Assembly (NCBI GenBank): GCA_051715425.1
Contig: JBPXJS010000008.1
Span: forward strand, 1 to 64,000
Length of the DNA: 64,000 bases
Reading direction: 5' to 3'
From: JAJTFA01 sp051715425
GTDB lineage: Bacteria; Bacteroidota; Bacteroidia; UKL13-3
Both the position numbers and the translations under genes were made by a program. Positions 26,655 to 36,064 of this stretch are shown piece by piece. Under the pieces are notes generated by a model. The model worked only from the letters and a program-made list of their open reading frames with translations, was not told where the DNA came from and ran no database searches. Numbering within the stretch: position 1 is the first letter of the stretch; every line of letters starts with the position of its first letter.

Positions 26655-27326
26655 ATGACAAAATGGTTAATTACCCTTACGCTGCTTGCGTTTAAACTAA
26701 ATACCCTGGCGCAATATAGCATGGTTAATACGCCATACCAACCAACCCGGGTAAACGAAAGGCACAGAACCAAACCCGTATTTTATAATACCATAGGATA
26801 TTGCTACCAGTTGGATAAAAACGATCTGGTAATTGGAGGAACCAGCCTTGTGTATAAAAAGTTTGGGACCTTTCTGGCATATAAGGTTGGGGTGAGAAAC
26901 TGGCTATTGCCTGAAAACGGAGAAGCCGGACCTGTAACCTACGAAAACGTATTAAAAAACAGCCAAACCAGTTCTAAATGGGGATTTACAGGCAATGAAC
27001 AAAGAGCGGTAACCTTTATGATTAGTGGTGGACTCACCATTCCCATTACCAAAAGAATTCCACTTTATTTTGGAGCGGGCGGAACCCGTTACCGTACCTT
27101 TTTTGAATACTTTACTCCGTTTGACAGCACCACTTTATGGAATATCAATAAAAATCGCACAGGTTTTGAATTGAATTACACTGCCGGAATGATGATTCCT
27201 CTTGGCCGGTTTCTGATAAATGTTGGCTACGATCATAACCCGCGAAGCATCTTTATTGGTATTGGAATTGGGGGCCGATATGTTTATGAAGATGTAGATG
27301 AATGGTGGTGGGGAGCAAAGAAATAA
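26655..27326 (+). CDS. Hypothetical exported beta-barrel-like protein
   Basis: A 223-residue protein with a signal peptide (MTKWLITLTLLAFKLNTLAQ). The mature part has alternating strand-like segments (VIGGTSLVYKKFGTFLAYKVGVRNWL, AVTFMISGGLTIPI, IPLYFGAGGTRYRTF, GFELNYTAGMMIPLGRFLINVGYD, IFIGIGIGGRYVYEDVDEWWWG), which suggests an eight-stranded outer-membrane barrel. No family was recognised. It is divergent from rpsP across 126 bases, and a broken ffh fragment follows it. Confidence 0.75.
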   Translation: MTKWLITLTLLAFKLNTLAQYSMVNTPYQPTRVNERHRTKPVFYNTIGYCYQLDKNDLVIGGTSLVYKKFGTFLAYKVGVRNWLLPENGEAGPVTYENVLKNSQTSSKWGFTGNEQRAVTFMISGGLTIPITKRIPLYFGAGGTRYRTFFEYFTPFDSTTLWNINKNRTGFELNYTAGMMIPLGRFLINVGYDHNPRSIFIGIGIGGRYVYEDVDEWWWGAKK

Positions 27327-27370
27327 ATCCATTCAACCTTAAAAATAGACTACTAAATATCGTTACAGGG

Positions 27371-27545
27371 TTTATTTCATAAAAGGCATCTTAGGCATCA
27401 TGCGGCCTGATCCCTGGAATTTACCAATGGTTTTCATCATTTTGCGCATGTCTTCAAACTGCAGCAGTAACTGATTCTCCTGCTGAATAGCTTTTCCAGT
27501 CCCTTCTGGTAAACATTTCCTGCGTTCCAATTTTCGTATCAGGAG
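27371..27545 (-). pseudogene. Degenerate duplicate of the 3' end of ffh
   Basis: This non-coding stretch matches the last roughly 170 bases of the intact ffh gene (31333-31505) in the same orientation. Shared stretches include TTTATTTCATAAAAGGCATC, ATCATGCGGCCTGA and ATTTACCAATGGTTTTCATC. Identity is high at the stop-codon end and fades beyond about 27510 with substitutions and small indels. It would encode the C-terminal MPKMPFMK-type end of Ffh but has no upstream gene body. It forms a direct repeat with the real ffh end, with the 1230-residue gene between the two copies. Confidence 0.88.
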
Positions 27546-27634
27546 TTCTCAATTTCTCAATACAATACTTAATATTTCTTAAAAAACAATTCGAAACCCG
27601 GGAAAATAGATTATTTTAGGATTTACTTTATAAT

Positions 27635-30600
27635 ATGATGTTGAACAGAATTTTAACCGTGGTATTGACATGCACCCTCCTTACAGGAGCATTTGGTCAA
27701 ACCCTGATTCCTAATATACCCAGGATCAATGGATATGTTTACGATATGGCGCTTGATACGCCAAATAACAAATTGTATTTGGCAGGTACTTTGTCACATG
27801 GTGGTGACTTTGGCCAATTTGCCGCACTCACAGACACTTCAGGCACACTTTTCTCCTCTTTTCCTGTTACCAATGGCTTGGTAAATACCGTAGTTTCTGA
27901 TGGTAATGGTGGATGGTATTTAGGTGGGGCTTTTACACAAATAGGTAATACCCTAAGCAAAAACATCGCTCATGTTTTGCCAAACCACACTGTAAACACA
28001 AATTTCTGGGAAACCAATGGTGAGGTTAGAACTATTGCAAGAATGGGTAACAGACTATTTCTGGGAGGTAGCTTTTCCTCCATTCAGCGAAGAGAAACCA
28101 TGATATCTAAATTTGTAATGGTTAACAGGTCAACCATGAAACCAGACTTTTCTTTTCCAAGAGTGAACGGAGATGTCTTTTGTATTTTAGCTGATAGCAG
28201 TGGAGGCTTTTATATTGGGGGTTACTTTTCCAAGGTAGCCGACAGTACACGAACAAATATTGCTTATATTGATCATACAGGGCAGGTAACCGCATGGAAA
28301 CCTTCTGTACTGGGTGACGTAAAAACCATGTCAATCCTTGCCGACAAACTGCTTATTGCAGGTTCGTTCACAGCAGTCAATGGAGTTTCACGATCAAACA
28401 TTGCCGCAGTTAGTATTTATGATGGAAGTACACAGTCCTGGAACCCCTCTACCCTCGGGAGGGTAAACGCCATTGCTGCAAGAAATGATACGGTATTCGT
28501 GGGTGGCAATTTCTCTAATATTGGCGGAGCATTTAGAGATAATTTTGCCCTTTTAAATGCCACATCCGGAACAGCCTACCCGTTTGTTGCCAACACTACA
28601 GGAGAAGTTTTGTCTCTTTCTCTTCGGGACACTCTTCTTGCATTGGGAGGTGCATTTGGTCAGATTGGAGCACCTAGCAGACTTGCAGTCGGGGTATTTA
28701 ATACCAAAACCATGACCCTTACTCCGGCATCTTATAATATAAATGGTATTGTTAATAATCTTGAACTTTCTGATAGGGGGCTTTATATTGGTGGATATTT
28801 TACTTCAATAAACGGTTTCACCCGTAATTACCTTGCCTCCTTAAACCCAGTAAGTACAAACCTGAACAACTGGATCCCTGATGCAAAAGAGGCTGTTACA
28901 CGTATTAAGTTATGTGGAAATGCGCTTATTGCCTCGGACAATTACAATTCCCTTTCTCAAGACAATATTTCAACAAACGGAACCCTTACTGCTTATGATA
29001 CCTCAACCGCTGCCAAAATGGACATTGGTGTTGCAATAGAAGATCCTGTTTATGCACTGGCCATTTCTAATTCTAAAATTGCAATCGGTGGTACATTTAA
29101 AGCAGCCGGCTTTGCCAACCGGTTAAATGTTGCCGCAATCAACACATTGAATGGTGATACATCTTCATGGAAACCGGCAATTGGTGGTATGGTATACAAG
29201 ATATACCCGGACAGTGAGGCAATTTTCATTGGCGGTAAGTTTACTACAGTAAACGGTTCAGCACGAACAAATGTAGCTTCAGTTGATACAAACGGTTTAC
29301 TTCAGTCTTTTAATCCGGTACTTGCCGGTGGAGAAGCTGTGAGGGATATTGTTACATCACGGGGATCTGTTTTCCTTGGTGGATTTTTTTCCACTTTCAA
29401 CGGGCAATTCAGATATAATCTTGCTAAATTAAATAAATCAACGGGCACTATGACTGCTTCATTTAACGCCAATTGCCCGGCTTTAGGTTATGTATATAGT
29501 ATGCTGTTGCATGATTCTGTTTTGTATGTTGGAGGTTCTTTTACTTCTATGGGCGGTCAGAGCAGAACAAATTTTGCATGCCTGGATACCAACACCGGCT
29601 CGGCTAAACTATGGTTTAACCATAATGTAAATAATGTAGTGTATGGTTTGTGTAAGGTGAGTAATAACCTCTGTGTAGTTGGTAATTTTACCACCATTAA
29701 TGCCCAAACAAGAAACCGAACAGCCATGGTAAGCCTTGCGGGAACACAATTACTTCCATGGCATATCCCCTCTTCTTCAAATGAGCTAAGGGCAGTTGCT
29801 ACCGACATGAGCAACCAACGTGTCCTGATTGGCGGAGCCTCAACCACAATTGGAAACAGCAATTTGGGAGGTCTTGCCTGCCTTGACTTAAACACCATGA
29901 CTTTTACTAACTGGCGCCCTCTTGTGACTGCCGGTGATGTAAATAAAATTACCTTAAAGAATAACCGCATTTTTGTTGCCGGCTCATCTAATATGGCAAT
30001 CAACGGTGTTACCCGTCCTTACTTGGCTTGCATAGATGCCACCACCGGCATACTTGATCCTACTTGGAATCCTGTATTTAGTGGTGATGTTAACACTATT
30101 GGAGCAATTGGAAACAAGTTGTTTGTGTACGGTGTATTCTCGTCTGTTAACTCTACCTCAAGATTCCGTTTGGCTGCGTTAGACCTTCAAACAGGCAGTC
30201 TCACTTCATGGAACCCAGGGGGCTCAAGCGTTTCATCTGTTACAGGTTTTTTGCAGGTAGGAAGCAACGTGCTTATCACCGGATCCTTTAGTAATATTGG
30301 CGGGCAAAGCAGGGAAGGTATGGTAATGTTAGATACAAGTGCCGGAGCAGTTATTACATCCTTTAATGCCAATTTATCTTCGGGTTCAATACCCAATAAA
30401 CCTATGCTGCAAAATAATCTGCTATATTTTACGGGACAACCTTTCAGTATTTCCGGACAACTACGAAATGGATTTGCAGCCGTTCATGCTACAACAGGTG
30501 CCCTTCAACCATTCAACTTAAATAATATTACTTTTTCAGGCCTTCCTAAATCCTTGCAGTTTTATCAAAATTTAATCCTTGTTACCGGTAATTTCACTTA

Positions 30601-31327
30601 TGTAAATGGGCAGCATAACAGGTCGATGGTAATTATTGATACACTTGCTCAAACGAAAGTAAGATGGGTATCTCAGATTAGTGTCCCTACAAACGATTAT
30701 AATATAACCGCTACACCGGTTTATCAGAACCGAATATGGATCGGTGGACTCTTCAATAATATTGATGGCTTTTCTCAATACTATTATGCAGGTTTCAATC
30801 TTCAAAATATCCCCCTCTCCGTGAAATATACTGGTTTCAAAGGTTGGTGCTTAAATGGTGAAAGGCAAATTCAATTTACCACAACTGCTGAAAAAAATAT
30901 AAACAGGTTTGAGTTACTGAATGGAATGTCTGAGGAAGCACTACATCTTAAGGCAGTTTTTCGTCCTCAGCAGGGCAACTTGAATGAGTACAGGTATAGC
31001 GATCAAAAAAACGGTGACGAATATTACCAGGTTAAAACCGTGACACAAGACGGTAAAGAAATACTGAGTCCTGTTATTAAGGTAAGCACCTGCGATCCGA
31101 ATTCATTAAGGAATCCCGTTGTGTACCCTAACCCCACGAATGGCAAAATATTTATTGAGGGTAACCACACTATTTTAAAGGTTACCGTATATAACAGCTC
31201 AGGTATGAAGGTGCGGGAAACATCTTCTCTTTCGGAAATTGATTTGAGTGGAATGCCTAAATCCTTATATCTGCTGCATATAGAAACAAATGAAGGACTA
31301 ATTACCAAAAAAGTAATTTTACAATAA
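27635..31327 (+). CDS. Large secreted beta-propeller protein with T9SS sorting domain
   Basis: A 1230-residue exported protein with signal peptide (MMLNRILTVVLTCTLLTGAFGQ). Residues about 25-1090 consist of many repeats of about 45-55 residues with the pattern YIGGYFTSINGFTRNYLASL ... WNP, resembling delta-60/DUF5122 beta-propeller repeats. The C-terminal 80 residues form a T9SS type A sorting domain (NPVVYPNPTNGKIFIEGNHT, IDLSGMPKSLYLLHI, TKKVILQ). Such proteins are exported across the outer membrane and attached or released; substrates are unknown. The stop is 5 bases from the convergent ffh stop, and a broken ffh end lies just upstream, so the gene appears to have been inserted at this locus. 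Confidence 0.88.
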   Translation: MMLNRILTVVLTCTLLTGAFGQTLIPNIPRINGYVYDMALDTPNNKLYLAGTLSHGGDFGQFAALTDTSGTLFSSFPVTNGLVNTVVSDGNGGWYLGGAFTQIGNTLSKNIAHVLPNHTVNTNFWETNGEVRTIARMGNRLFLGGSFSSIQRRETMISKFVMVNRSTMKPDFSFPRVNGDVFCILADSSGGFYIGGYFSKVADSTRTNIAYIDHTGQVTAWKPSVLGDVKTMSILADKLLIAGSFTAVNGVSRSNIAAVSIYDGSTQSWNPSTLGRVNAIAARNDTVFVGGNFSNIGGAFRDNFALLNATSGTAYPFVANTTGEVLSLSLRDTLLALGGAFGQIGAPSRLAVGVFNTKTMTLTPASYNINGIVNNLELSDRGLYIGGYFTSINGFTRNYLASLNPVSTNLNNWIPDAKEAVTRIKLCGNALIASDNYNSLSQDNISTNGTLTAYDTSTAAKMDIGVAIEDPVYALAISNSKIAIGGTFKAAGFANRLNVAAINTLNGDTSSWKPAIGGMVYKIYPDSEAIFIGGKFTTVNGSARTNVASVDTNGLLQSFNPVLAGGEAVRDIVTSRGSVFLGGFFSTFNGQFRYNLAKLNKSTGTMTASFNANCPALGYVYSMLLHDSVLYVGGSFTSMGGQSRTNFACLDTNTGSAKLWFNHNVNNVVYGLCKVSNNLCVVGNFTTINAQTRNRTAMVSLAGTQLLPWHIPSSSNELRAVATDMSNQRVLIGGASTTIGNSNLGGLACLDLNTMTFTNWRPLVTAGDVNKITLKNNRIFVAGSSNMAINGVTRPYLACIDATTGILDPTWNPVFSGDVNTIGAIGNKLFVYGVFSSVNSTSRFRLAALDLQTGSLTSWNPGGSSVSSVTGFLQVGSNVLITGSFSNIGGQSREGMVMLDTSAGAVITSFNANLSSGSIPNKPMLQNNLLYFTGQPFSISGQLRNGFAAVHATTGALQPFNLNNITFSGLPKSLQFYQNLILVTGNFTYVNGQHNRSMVIIDTLAQTKVRWVSQISVPTNDYNITATPVYQNRIWIGGLFNNIDGFSQYYYAGFNLQNIPLSVKYTGFKGWCLNGERQIQFTTTAEKNINRFELLNGMSEEALHLKAVFRPQQGNLNEYRYSDQKNGDEYYQVKTVTQDGKEILSPVIKVSTCDPNSLRNPVVYPNPTNGKIFIEGNHTILKVTVYNSSGMKVRETSSLSEIDLSGMPKSLYLLHIETNEGLITKKVILQ

Positions 31328-31331
31328 CCCT

Positions 31332-32660
31332 TTATTTCATAAAAGGCATCTTAGGCATCATGCGGCCTGAGCCCTGAAATTTACCAATGGTTTTCATCAT
31401 TTTGCGCATGTCTTCAAACTGTTTCAGCAACTGATTTACCTGCTGAATATCTGTTCCACTCCCTCCTGCTATGCGTTTTCTGCGTGTCCCGTTAATAATA
31501 TCAGGCGTTTTACGCTCTGCGGGCGTCATGGAATTAATAATGGCTTCAATATGTTTAAAGGCATCATCGCTGATGTCCATATCCTTTACGGCCTTACCAA
31601 CACCCGGAATCATGCCCATCAGGTCTTTTAAATTACCCATTTTTTTAATCTGCTGAATCTGGGTATAAAAATCTTCGAAGGTGAACTGATCTTTTAATAA
31701 TTTTTTCTGTATCCGTTGCGCTTCTTCATCATCAAAAACCTCCTGTGCCCGTTCTACCAAACTCACAATATCACCCATACCCAAAATACGCTGGGCCATA
31801 CGATCGGGATGGAATACATCAAGGGCTTCCATTTTTTCGCCCATACCCACAAATTTGATGGGCTTATTTACAATGGACTTAATGGAAAGCGCTGCTCCAC
31901 CGCGGGTATCGCCATCCAATTTGGTTAATATCACTCCCGTAAAATCGAGTACATCATTAAATGCCTTGGCGGTATTAACAGCATCCTGACCGGTCATTGA
32001 ATCTACCACGAACAATATTTCCTGTGGAGAAATGGCCTTTTTAATATTGCCAATCTCTGCCATCATTTCCTCATCAATACTTAAACGGCCGGCTGTATCC
32101 ACAATCAGCACTTTTACCCCATCTTCTTTGGCCTTTTTAAGGGCATTTTGGGCTATAGTTACCGGATTTTTATTGTCGTCTTCAAAATAAACAGGAACTT
32201 CAATCTGTTGTCCCAATACTTTTAACTGCTCAATAGCAGCCGGACGGTAAACGTCAGCAGCCGCCATCATTACACTTTTCCCCTTTTTCTTAATAAAACT
32301 GGCAAGCTTCGCGGTATGTGTGGTTTTACCTGATCCCTGCAAACCTGCCATCAGGATAATGGCCGGGTTTCCATTCAGGTTAATATCAGATGTTTGGCCC
32401 CCAAGTAATAAAGCCAGTTCATCATTTACTATTTTTACCAGCAACTGGCCTGGAGAAACAGAGGTTAATACATTTTGGCCCAGGGCCTTTTCCCTTACCG
32501 TATCGGTAAATTGTTTGGCTATTTTATAGTTTACATCCGCATCAATCAATGCTTTACGGATTTCCTTTACGGTTTCCGCAACATTTATTTCTGAGATTTT
32601 GCCTTGTCCCTTTAAGGTTTTAAAGGCTTTTTCCAGTTTACTACTTAAGCTTTCAAACAT
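31332..32660 (-). CDS. ffh: Signal recognition particle protein Ffh
   Basis: A 442-residue SRP54 homologue that binds signal peptides and 4.5S RNA. The N-domain begins MFESLSSKLEKAFKTLKGQG; the ATG at 32658-32660 is chosen because the 16 upstream codons are not conserved. GTPase motifs are GLQGSGKTTHTAKLA, DTAGRL and TKLDGDTRGG. The methionine-rich M domain carries the SRP RNA-binding region (RRKRIAGGSGTDIQQVNQLLKQFEDMRKMM). A TATCTTCG -7-like box lies upstream. Its 3' 170 bases exist in a second degenerate copy at 27371-27545. Confidence 0.97.
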   Translation of the reverse strand: MFESLSSKLEKAFKTLKGQGKISEINVAETVKEIRKALIDADVNYKIAKQFTDTVREKALGQNVLTSVSPGQLLVKIVNDELALLLGGQTSDINLNGNPAIILMAGLQGSGKTTHTAKLASFIKKKGKSVMMAAADVYRPAAIEQLKVLGQQIEVPVYFEDDNKNPVTIAQNALKKAKEDGVKVLIVDTAGRLSIDEEMMAEIGNIKKAISPQEILFVVDSMTGQDAVNTAKAFNDVLDFTGVILTKLDGDTRGGAALSIKSIVNKPIKFVGMGEKMEALDVFHPDRMAQRILGMGDIVSLVERAQEVFDDEEAQRIQKKLLKDQFTFEDFYTQIQQIKKMGNLKDLMGMIPGVGKAVKDMDISDDAFKHIEAIINSMTPAERKTPDIINGTRRKRIAGGSGTDIQQVNQLLKQFEDMRKMMKTIGKFQGSGRMMPKMPFMK

Positions 32661-32712
32661 AATAATACTAACTTTGAGGCCGCGAAGATAAGAATTTGCA
32701 TCATACAATTAA

Positions 32713-33114
32713 GTGTCGGACGAAACCATAACATACCCGGTGATTTTTTTTGATGGCTACTGTGGCCTTTGCGACCGCAGCGTGCAGTTTTTTATCAAAC
32801 ACAATAAAAAGCGAACCTTCCGCTATGCCACCTTACAATCTGACTTTGCAAGGAATAAACTTGGCAATAAAATAACCTACGACTCTTTTATCCTTTATGA
32901 AAAGGGCAAGGTATTTTACCGCTCAACGGCAGCACTTAAAGCCATGGCAAAACTTGGCGGGCTTTGGCCTCTTGTACTTATATTTTTGCTTGTTCCTCCA
33001 TTTATTAGAAACGGTGTATATAACTTTATAGCACGCAACAGGTACAAGTGGTTTGGCAAATACGAATCGTGCAGAATACCTTCACCTGAAGAAAGAATCC
33101 TTTTCATTTCCTGA
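32713..33114 (+). CDS. DCC family thiol-disulfide oxidoreductase-like protein (DUF393)
   Basis: A 133-residue protein of the DCC/YuxK family, starting with GTG at 32713. The signature FFDGYCGLCDRSVQFFI contains the conserved D-x-x-C-x-x-C, followed by FRYATLQSDFA and a hydrophobic C-terminal segment (GLWPLVLIFLLVPPFIRN), then YNFIARNRYKWFGK. A thioredoxin-like redox role is predicted for the family but largely untested. It is divergent from ffh and 33 bases upstream of the DUF421 gene. Confidence 0.9.
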   Translation: MSDETITYPVIFFDGYCGLCDRSVQFFIKHNKKRTFRYATLQSDFARNKLGNKITYDSFILYEKGKVFYRSTAALKAMAKLGGLWPLVLIFLLVPPFIRNGVYNFIARNRYKWFGKYESCRIPSPEERILFIS

Positions 33115-33147
33115 AGGAACTTTAACTAAATTTGCTTTATTTTATCT

Positions 33148-33663
33148 ATGGAAAATTTGCTCCAAATTATACTCAGATCGGGTATTATCTATCTGTTCAT
33201 TGTGCTTGCCATCAGGCTATTTGGTAAAAGAGAACTCTCTCAACTTTCGGTTACCGACCTTGTTCTTATTTTATTAATCAGCAATGCGGTACAAAATGCC
33301 ATGGTAGGACCCGACACCTCCCTGCTTGGCGGTATTGTTGCTGCTCTTACCCTGTTTCTGATAAACTATATCTTTAAATTTTTCCTTTTTAAGTCAAGCG
33401 TATTCTCCAGATGGGTTGAGGGCGAATCAACCATGTTAATTTACAAGGGCGAGGTGCTTACAAACAATATGAAGAGGGAGAAAATAACCTACTCAGAACT
33501 GGAGGCCGTTGTAAGAGAGCATGGGGTTGATGATATCAAACATGTGAAACTGGCCATTTTGGAAAAAGATGGAAACATCAGCATTTTATCAGAAGAAATA
33601 GCCGGACAAACTTTACATCAAAGAAAACGGCATGGCCATCCAAAATTGAAAGGCAATACCTAA
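33148..33663 (+). CDS. DUF421 membrane protein (YetF/YcaP-like)
   Basis: A 171-residue inner-membrane protein. Three N-terminal membrane segments (about 5-25, 35-55, 58-80) precede a soluble YetF-type domain (RWVEGESTMLIYKGEVLTNNMKREKITYSELEAVVREHGVDDI, VKLAILEKDGNISIL). Functions of the family are poorly known. A TAAATTTG -7 box at 33127-33134 lies 13 bases before the ATG. The stop overlaps the convergent cysteine-cluster gene by 4 bases. Confidence 0.88.
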   Translation: MENLLQIILRSGIIYLFIVLAIRLFGKRELSQLSVTDLVLILLISNAVQNAMVGPDTSLLGGIVAALTLFLINYIFKFFLFKSSVFSRWVEGESTMLIYKGEVLTNNMKREKITYSELEAVVREHGVDDIKHVKLAILEKDGNISILSEEIAGQTLHQRKRHGHPKLKGNT

Positions 33664-34166
33664 TATATTTTTTTCAGTTTTTCCACTATATCAAATACAG
33701 CCGGGCAAACGGAAATATTATGAAGTGTTTCCTTAAAAACAGTATGCATTTTTCGCTGATCGGTATGCGGGTATTGGCGGCATGCATTGGGTCTGTGTTC
33801 ATACACACCACAGTAGTTATCGGCCCCAAGAAACGGGCAGGGAAGTACATTCAGTACATAATCACCATCCTCATCAACATGAAGGTATTTGGTAATGAAC
33901 TCAGCAGGCCTGAGCTTAAACAAAGCTGATAAACGTTCAATATCTTTTTGGGTAAAAAGTGGTCCGGTTGTTTTGCAGCAATTGGCGCAGGTAAGGCAAT
34001 CAATGGTTTCAAAAGCCTCCTCATGCAGGCGTTGAAATTGCTGATCAAGGTCTTTGGGTAATTTCTTTTTCAGTTTATCCAAAAAACGCTTGTTCTCCGG
34101 TTTCAGTTTCTCGGCTTTGGCTTTTATATCGTTCAGGTTTACCAATGGGTTTATTTTACAGTGCAA
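33660..34166 (-). CDS. YkgJ family cysteine-cluster protein
   Basis: A 168-residue protein with the zinc- or iron-chelating CxxCxxCC motif (CLTCANCC, about residue 57-64), followed by the distal cysteines in LPCPFLGADNYCGVYEHRPNACRQYP, as in the UPF0153/YkgJ family. A lysine-rich helical N-terminus precedes the cluster. It starts with TTG at 34164-34166, two bases after the stop of the Nramp gene, so it is probably the last gene of a mntR-nramp-ykgJ operon. A metal-related role is suggested by motif and context only. Confidence 0.88.
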   Translation of the reverse strand: MHCKINPLVNLNDIKAKAEKLKPENKRFLDKLKKKLPKDLDQQFQRLHEEAFETIDCLTCANCCKTTGPLFTQKDIERLSALFKLRPAEFITKYLHVDEDGDYVLNVLPCPFLGADNYCGVYEHRPNACRQYPHTDQRKMHTVFKETLHNISVCPAVFDIVEKLKKIY

Positions 34167-34168
34167 TA

Positions 34169-36049
34169 TTAACTTTTAACAATAAATACAGGAGGTTTAA
34201 CCGCATGCCTTACATGATCAACGGTTGAGCCAAAGATAAAATCCTTAAAGCCTTTATGACCATGGGCCGCCATTACCACCAGGTCTATTTCCCTTTTATT
34301 AATGATAGCACTGATGGCCTTAGCCGATTTTCCAAACCCAAGTTCTATATCAACCTGATATCCCATATCAATTAGGCGTTTCTGGTATAATTTCAGGTTT
34401 TCGTAATCATATTGTGTTTCTGTATCGAGAATCTCGTTCCCCATGCGCAATGCTCCGGCCGACTCCACCACATGTATCAATAAATAATTTGCCTTTGCCC
34501 CACCCATCGATATAGCGTGATGAATGGTTGACTCATCATTTTTGCTAAAATCAACGGTAAGGGCAATATGATGGTAGATGGGCTTTACCAACGGGTTTAA
34601 TTGCAATGCACTTCCATGTGGAACCGCCTGTTTTTCCTGTTTTAATTTTACTACAAGCGGATTAAAAGTAATATACAATAAAAGAAAAGCGGCAAAAAGT
34701 GCAGTAAGTAAAACCAATGCCTTTAACCAAATATAATCATTGCCGAGGTAGGCATAAAACCCCGTAATTTCCTCATAAACCAGCTTTACGTTAAGGCCAA
34801 TAATAATGAAGGCCGCCAACCAGGCCAAAAACTTTATACCCTTACCAATGGCAAAACTTCCCATCAGTTTTTTACTGGAGGTAAAATGGATGAGCGGAAT
34901 AACAGCAAAACCCAGTTGCATGCTTAATATCACCTGACTTAAAACCAACAAATCGCCAAGTTTAGATTCGCCCAGAAAAAGAATGGTAAATAAGGCCGGC
35001 AAAATAGCAATAATGCGTGTTACCAGCCGCCTGATCCAGGGACTAAACCGCAGATTAAGATAACCCTCCATTACAATTTGCCCTGCCAGTGTGCCGGTGA
35101 TGGTTGAGCTTTGCCCAGCGGCTATTAAGGCTATGGCGAAAAGTGTTGGTGCCAGCGATCCAAAAATATGCTGAAGCAACAGGTGAGCATCTTTAATATC
35201 CGATACCTGGCTATAACCCAATTGATGAAAAGCCGAACCAGCAAGAATAAGAATGGCCGCATTAACAAAAAAAGCAAGGTTAAGTGCCACTGCTGAATCA
35301 ATAAAATTAAACTTGATGGCCTTTTTTAACCCGGCATCATCTTTAGCAAACTTGCGCGTTTGCACCAGGGCTGAATGCAGGTATAGGTTGTGTGGCATCA
35401 CTGTAGCACCAATAATTCCAATGGCGATATATAATGCCTGATGTGATAAGGCAGAAGGAATAAAACCTTTAAACACTTCAGTGGTAGCCGGTTTTACAAT
35501 AAGCATTTCCATTACAAATGATACTCCGATTATGGCTACCAGCACCAAGATAAACGCTTCCATTTTGCGTATGCCTTTATTTAATAAAAACAAGAGCAAA
35601 AAGGTATCAAGCACTGTAATGATTACTCCATACAATAAAGGCAAATCAAATAATAACTGGAGGCCAATGGCCATACCTATAATTTCAGCCAGATCGCAGG
35701 CAGCAATGGCAATTTCAGCAAATACGTAAAGAGAAATATTTGTCCAATGAGGAAATTGCTGACGGGATGCCTGCGCAAGGTCCCAGCCTTTAACTATACC
35801 CAGTCGTGCAGCCAGACTCTGCAGCAACAATGCCATCAGGTTACTCATGAGCAATACCCAAACCAACTGATACCCGAACTGGCTTCCACCGGCAATATCT
35901 GTTGCCCAGTTTCCCGGATCCATATAGCCAACACTAACCATATATGCCGGACCAATAAAGGCCAGCAGGGTTTTCCAGAAATTTCTTTTTTCAGGTACCA
36001 CCACACTCTCGTGTACTTCACTTAAGGATTTATCACTCTTTTTTATCAT
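34169..36049 (-). CDS. mntH: Nramp Mn2+/Fe2+ transporter fused to a universal stress protein domain
   Basis: A 626-residue fusion. Residues 30-470 are an Nramp-type proton-coupled divalent-metal transporter with 11 or more membrane segments. The first metal-binding motif DPGNWATDIAGG begins at Asp44, and the second is ATVMPHNLYLHS. Residues about 485-626 form a UspA domain (HHIALTVDFSKNDESTIHHAI, DLVVMAAHGHKGFKDFIFGSTVDHV) with the ATP-binding-type GHxG pattern and the FGSTVDHV motif. The fusion is a Bacteroidota-type architecture; the Usp domain could sense nucleotide or stress state. It lies 15 bases after the metal-dependent repressor gene and probably shares its operator. Confidence 0.93.
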   Translation of the reverse strand: MIKKSDKSLSEVHESVVVPEKRNFWKTLLAFIGPAYMVSVGYMDPGNWATDIAGGSQFGYQLVWVLLMSNLMALLLQSLAARLGIVKGWDLAQASRQQFPHWTNISLYVFAEIAIAACDLAEIIGMAIGLQLLFDLPLLYGVIITVLDTFLLLFLLNKGIRKMEAFILVLVAIIGVSFVMEMLIVKPATTEVFKGFIPSALSHQALYIAIGIIGATVMPHNLYLHSALVQTRKFAKDDAGLKKAIKFNFIDSAVALNLAFFVNAAILILAGSAFHQLGYSQVSDIKDAHLLLQHIFGSLAPTLFAIALIAAGQSSTITGTLAGQIVMEGYLNLRFSPWIRRLVTRIIAILPALFTILFLGESKLGDLLVLSQVILSMQLGFAVIPLIHFTSSKKLMGSFAIGKGIKFLAWLAAFIIIGLNVKLVYEEITGFYAYLGNDYIWLKALVLLTALFAAFLLLYITFNPLVVKLKQEKQAVPHGSALQLNPLVKPIYHHIALTVDFSKNDESTIHHAISMGGAKANYLLIHVVESAGALRMGNEILDTETQYDYENLKLYQKRLIDMGYQVDIELGFGKSAKAISAIINKREIDLVVMAAHGHKGFKDFIFGSTVDHVRHAVKPPVFIVKS

Positions 36050-36064
36050 TCGTTTTCTCTCCTT

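Noticed and set aside
31332..32708. Upstream start (32708) for ffh
   Set aside because: The 16 extra codons are not Ffh-like and contain the promoter-like TATCTTCG; MFESLSSKLEKAF is the typical N-terminus.
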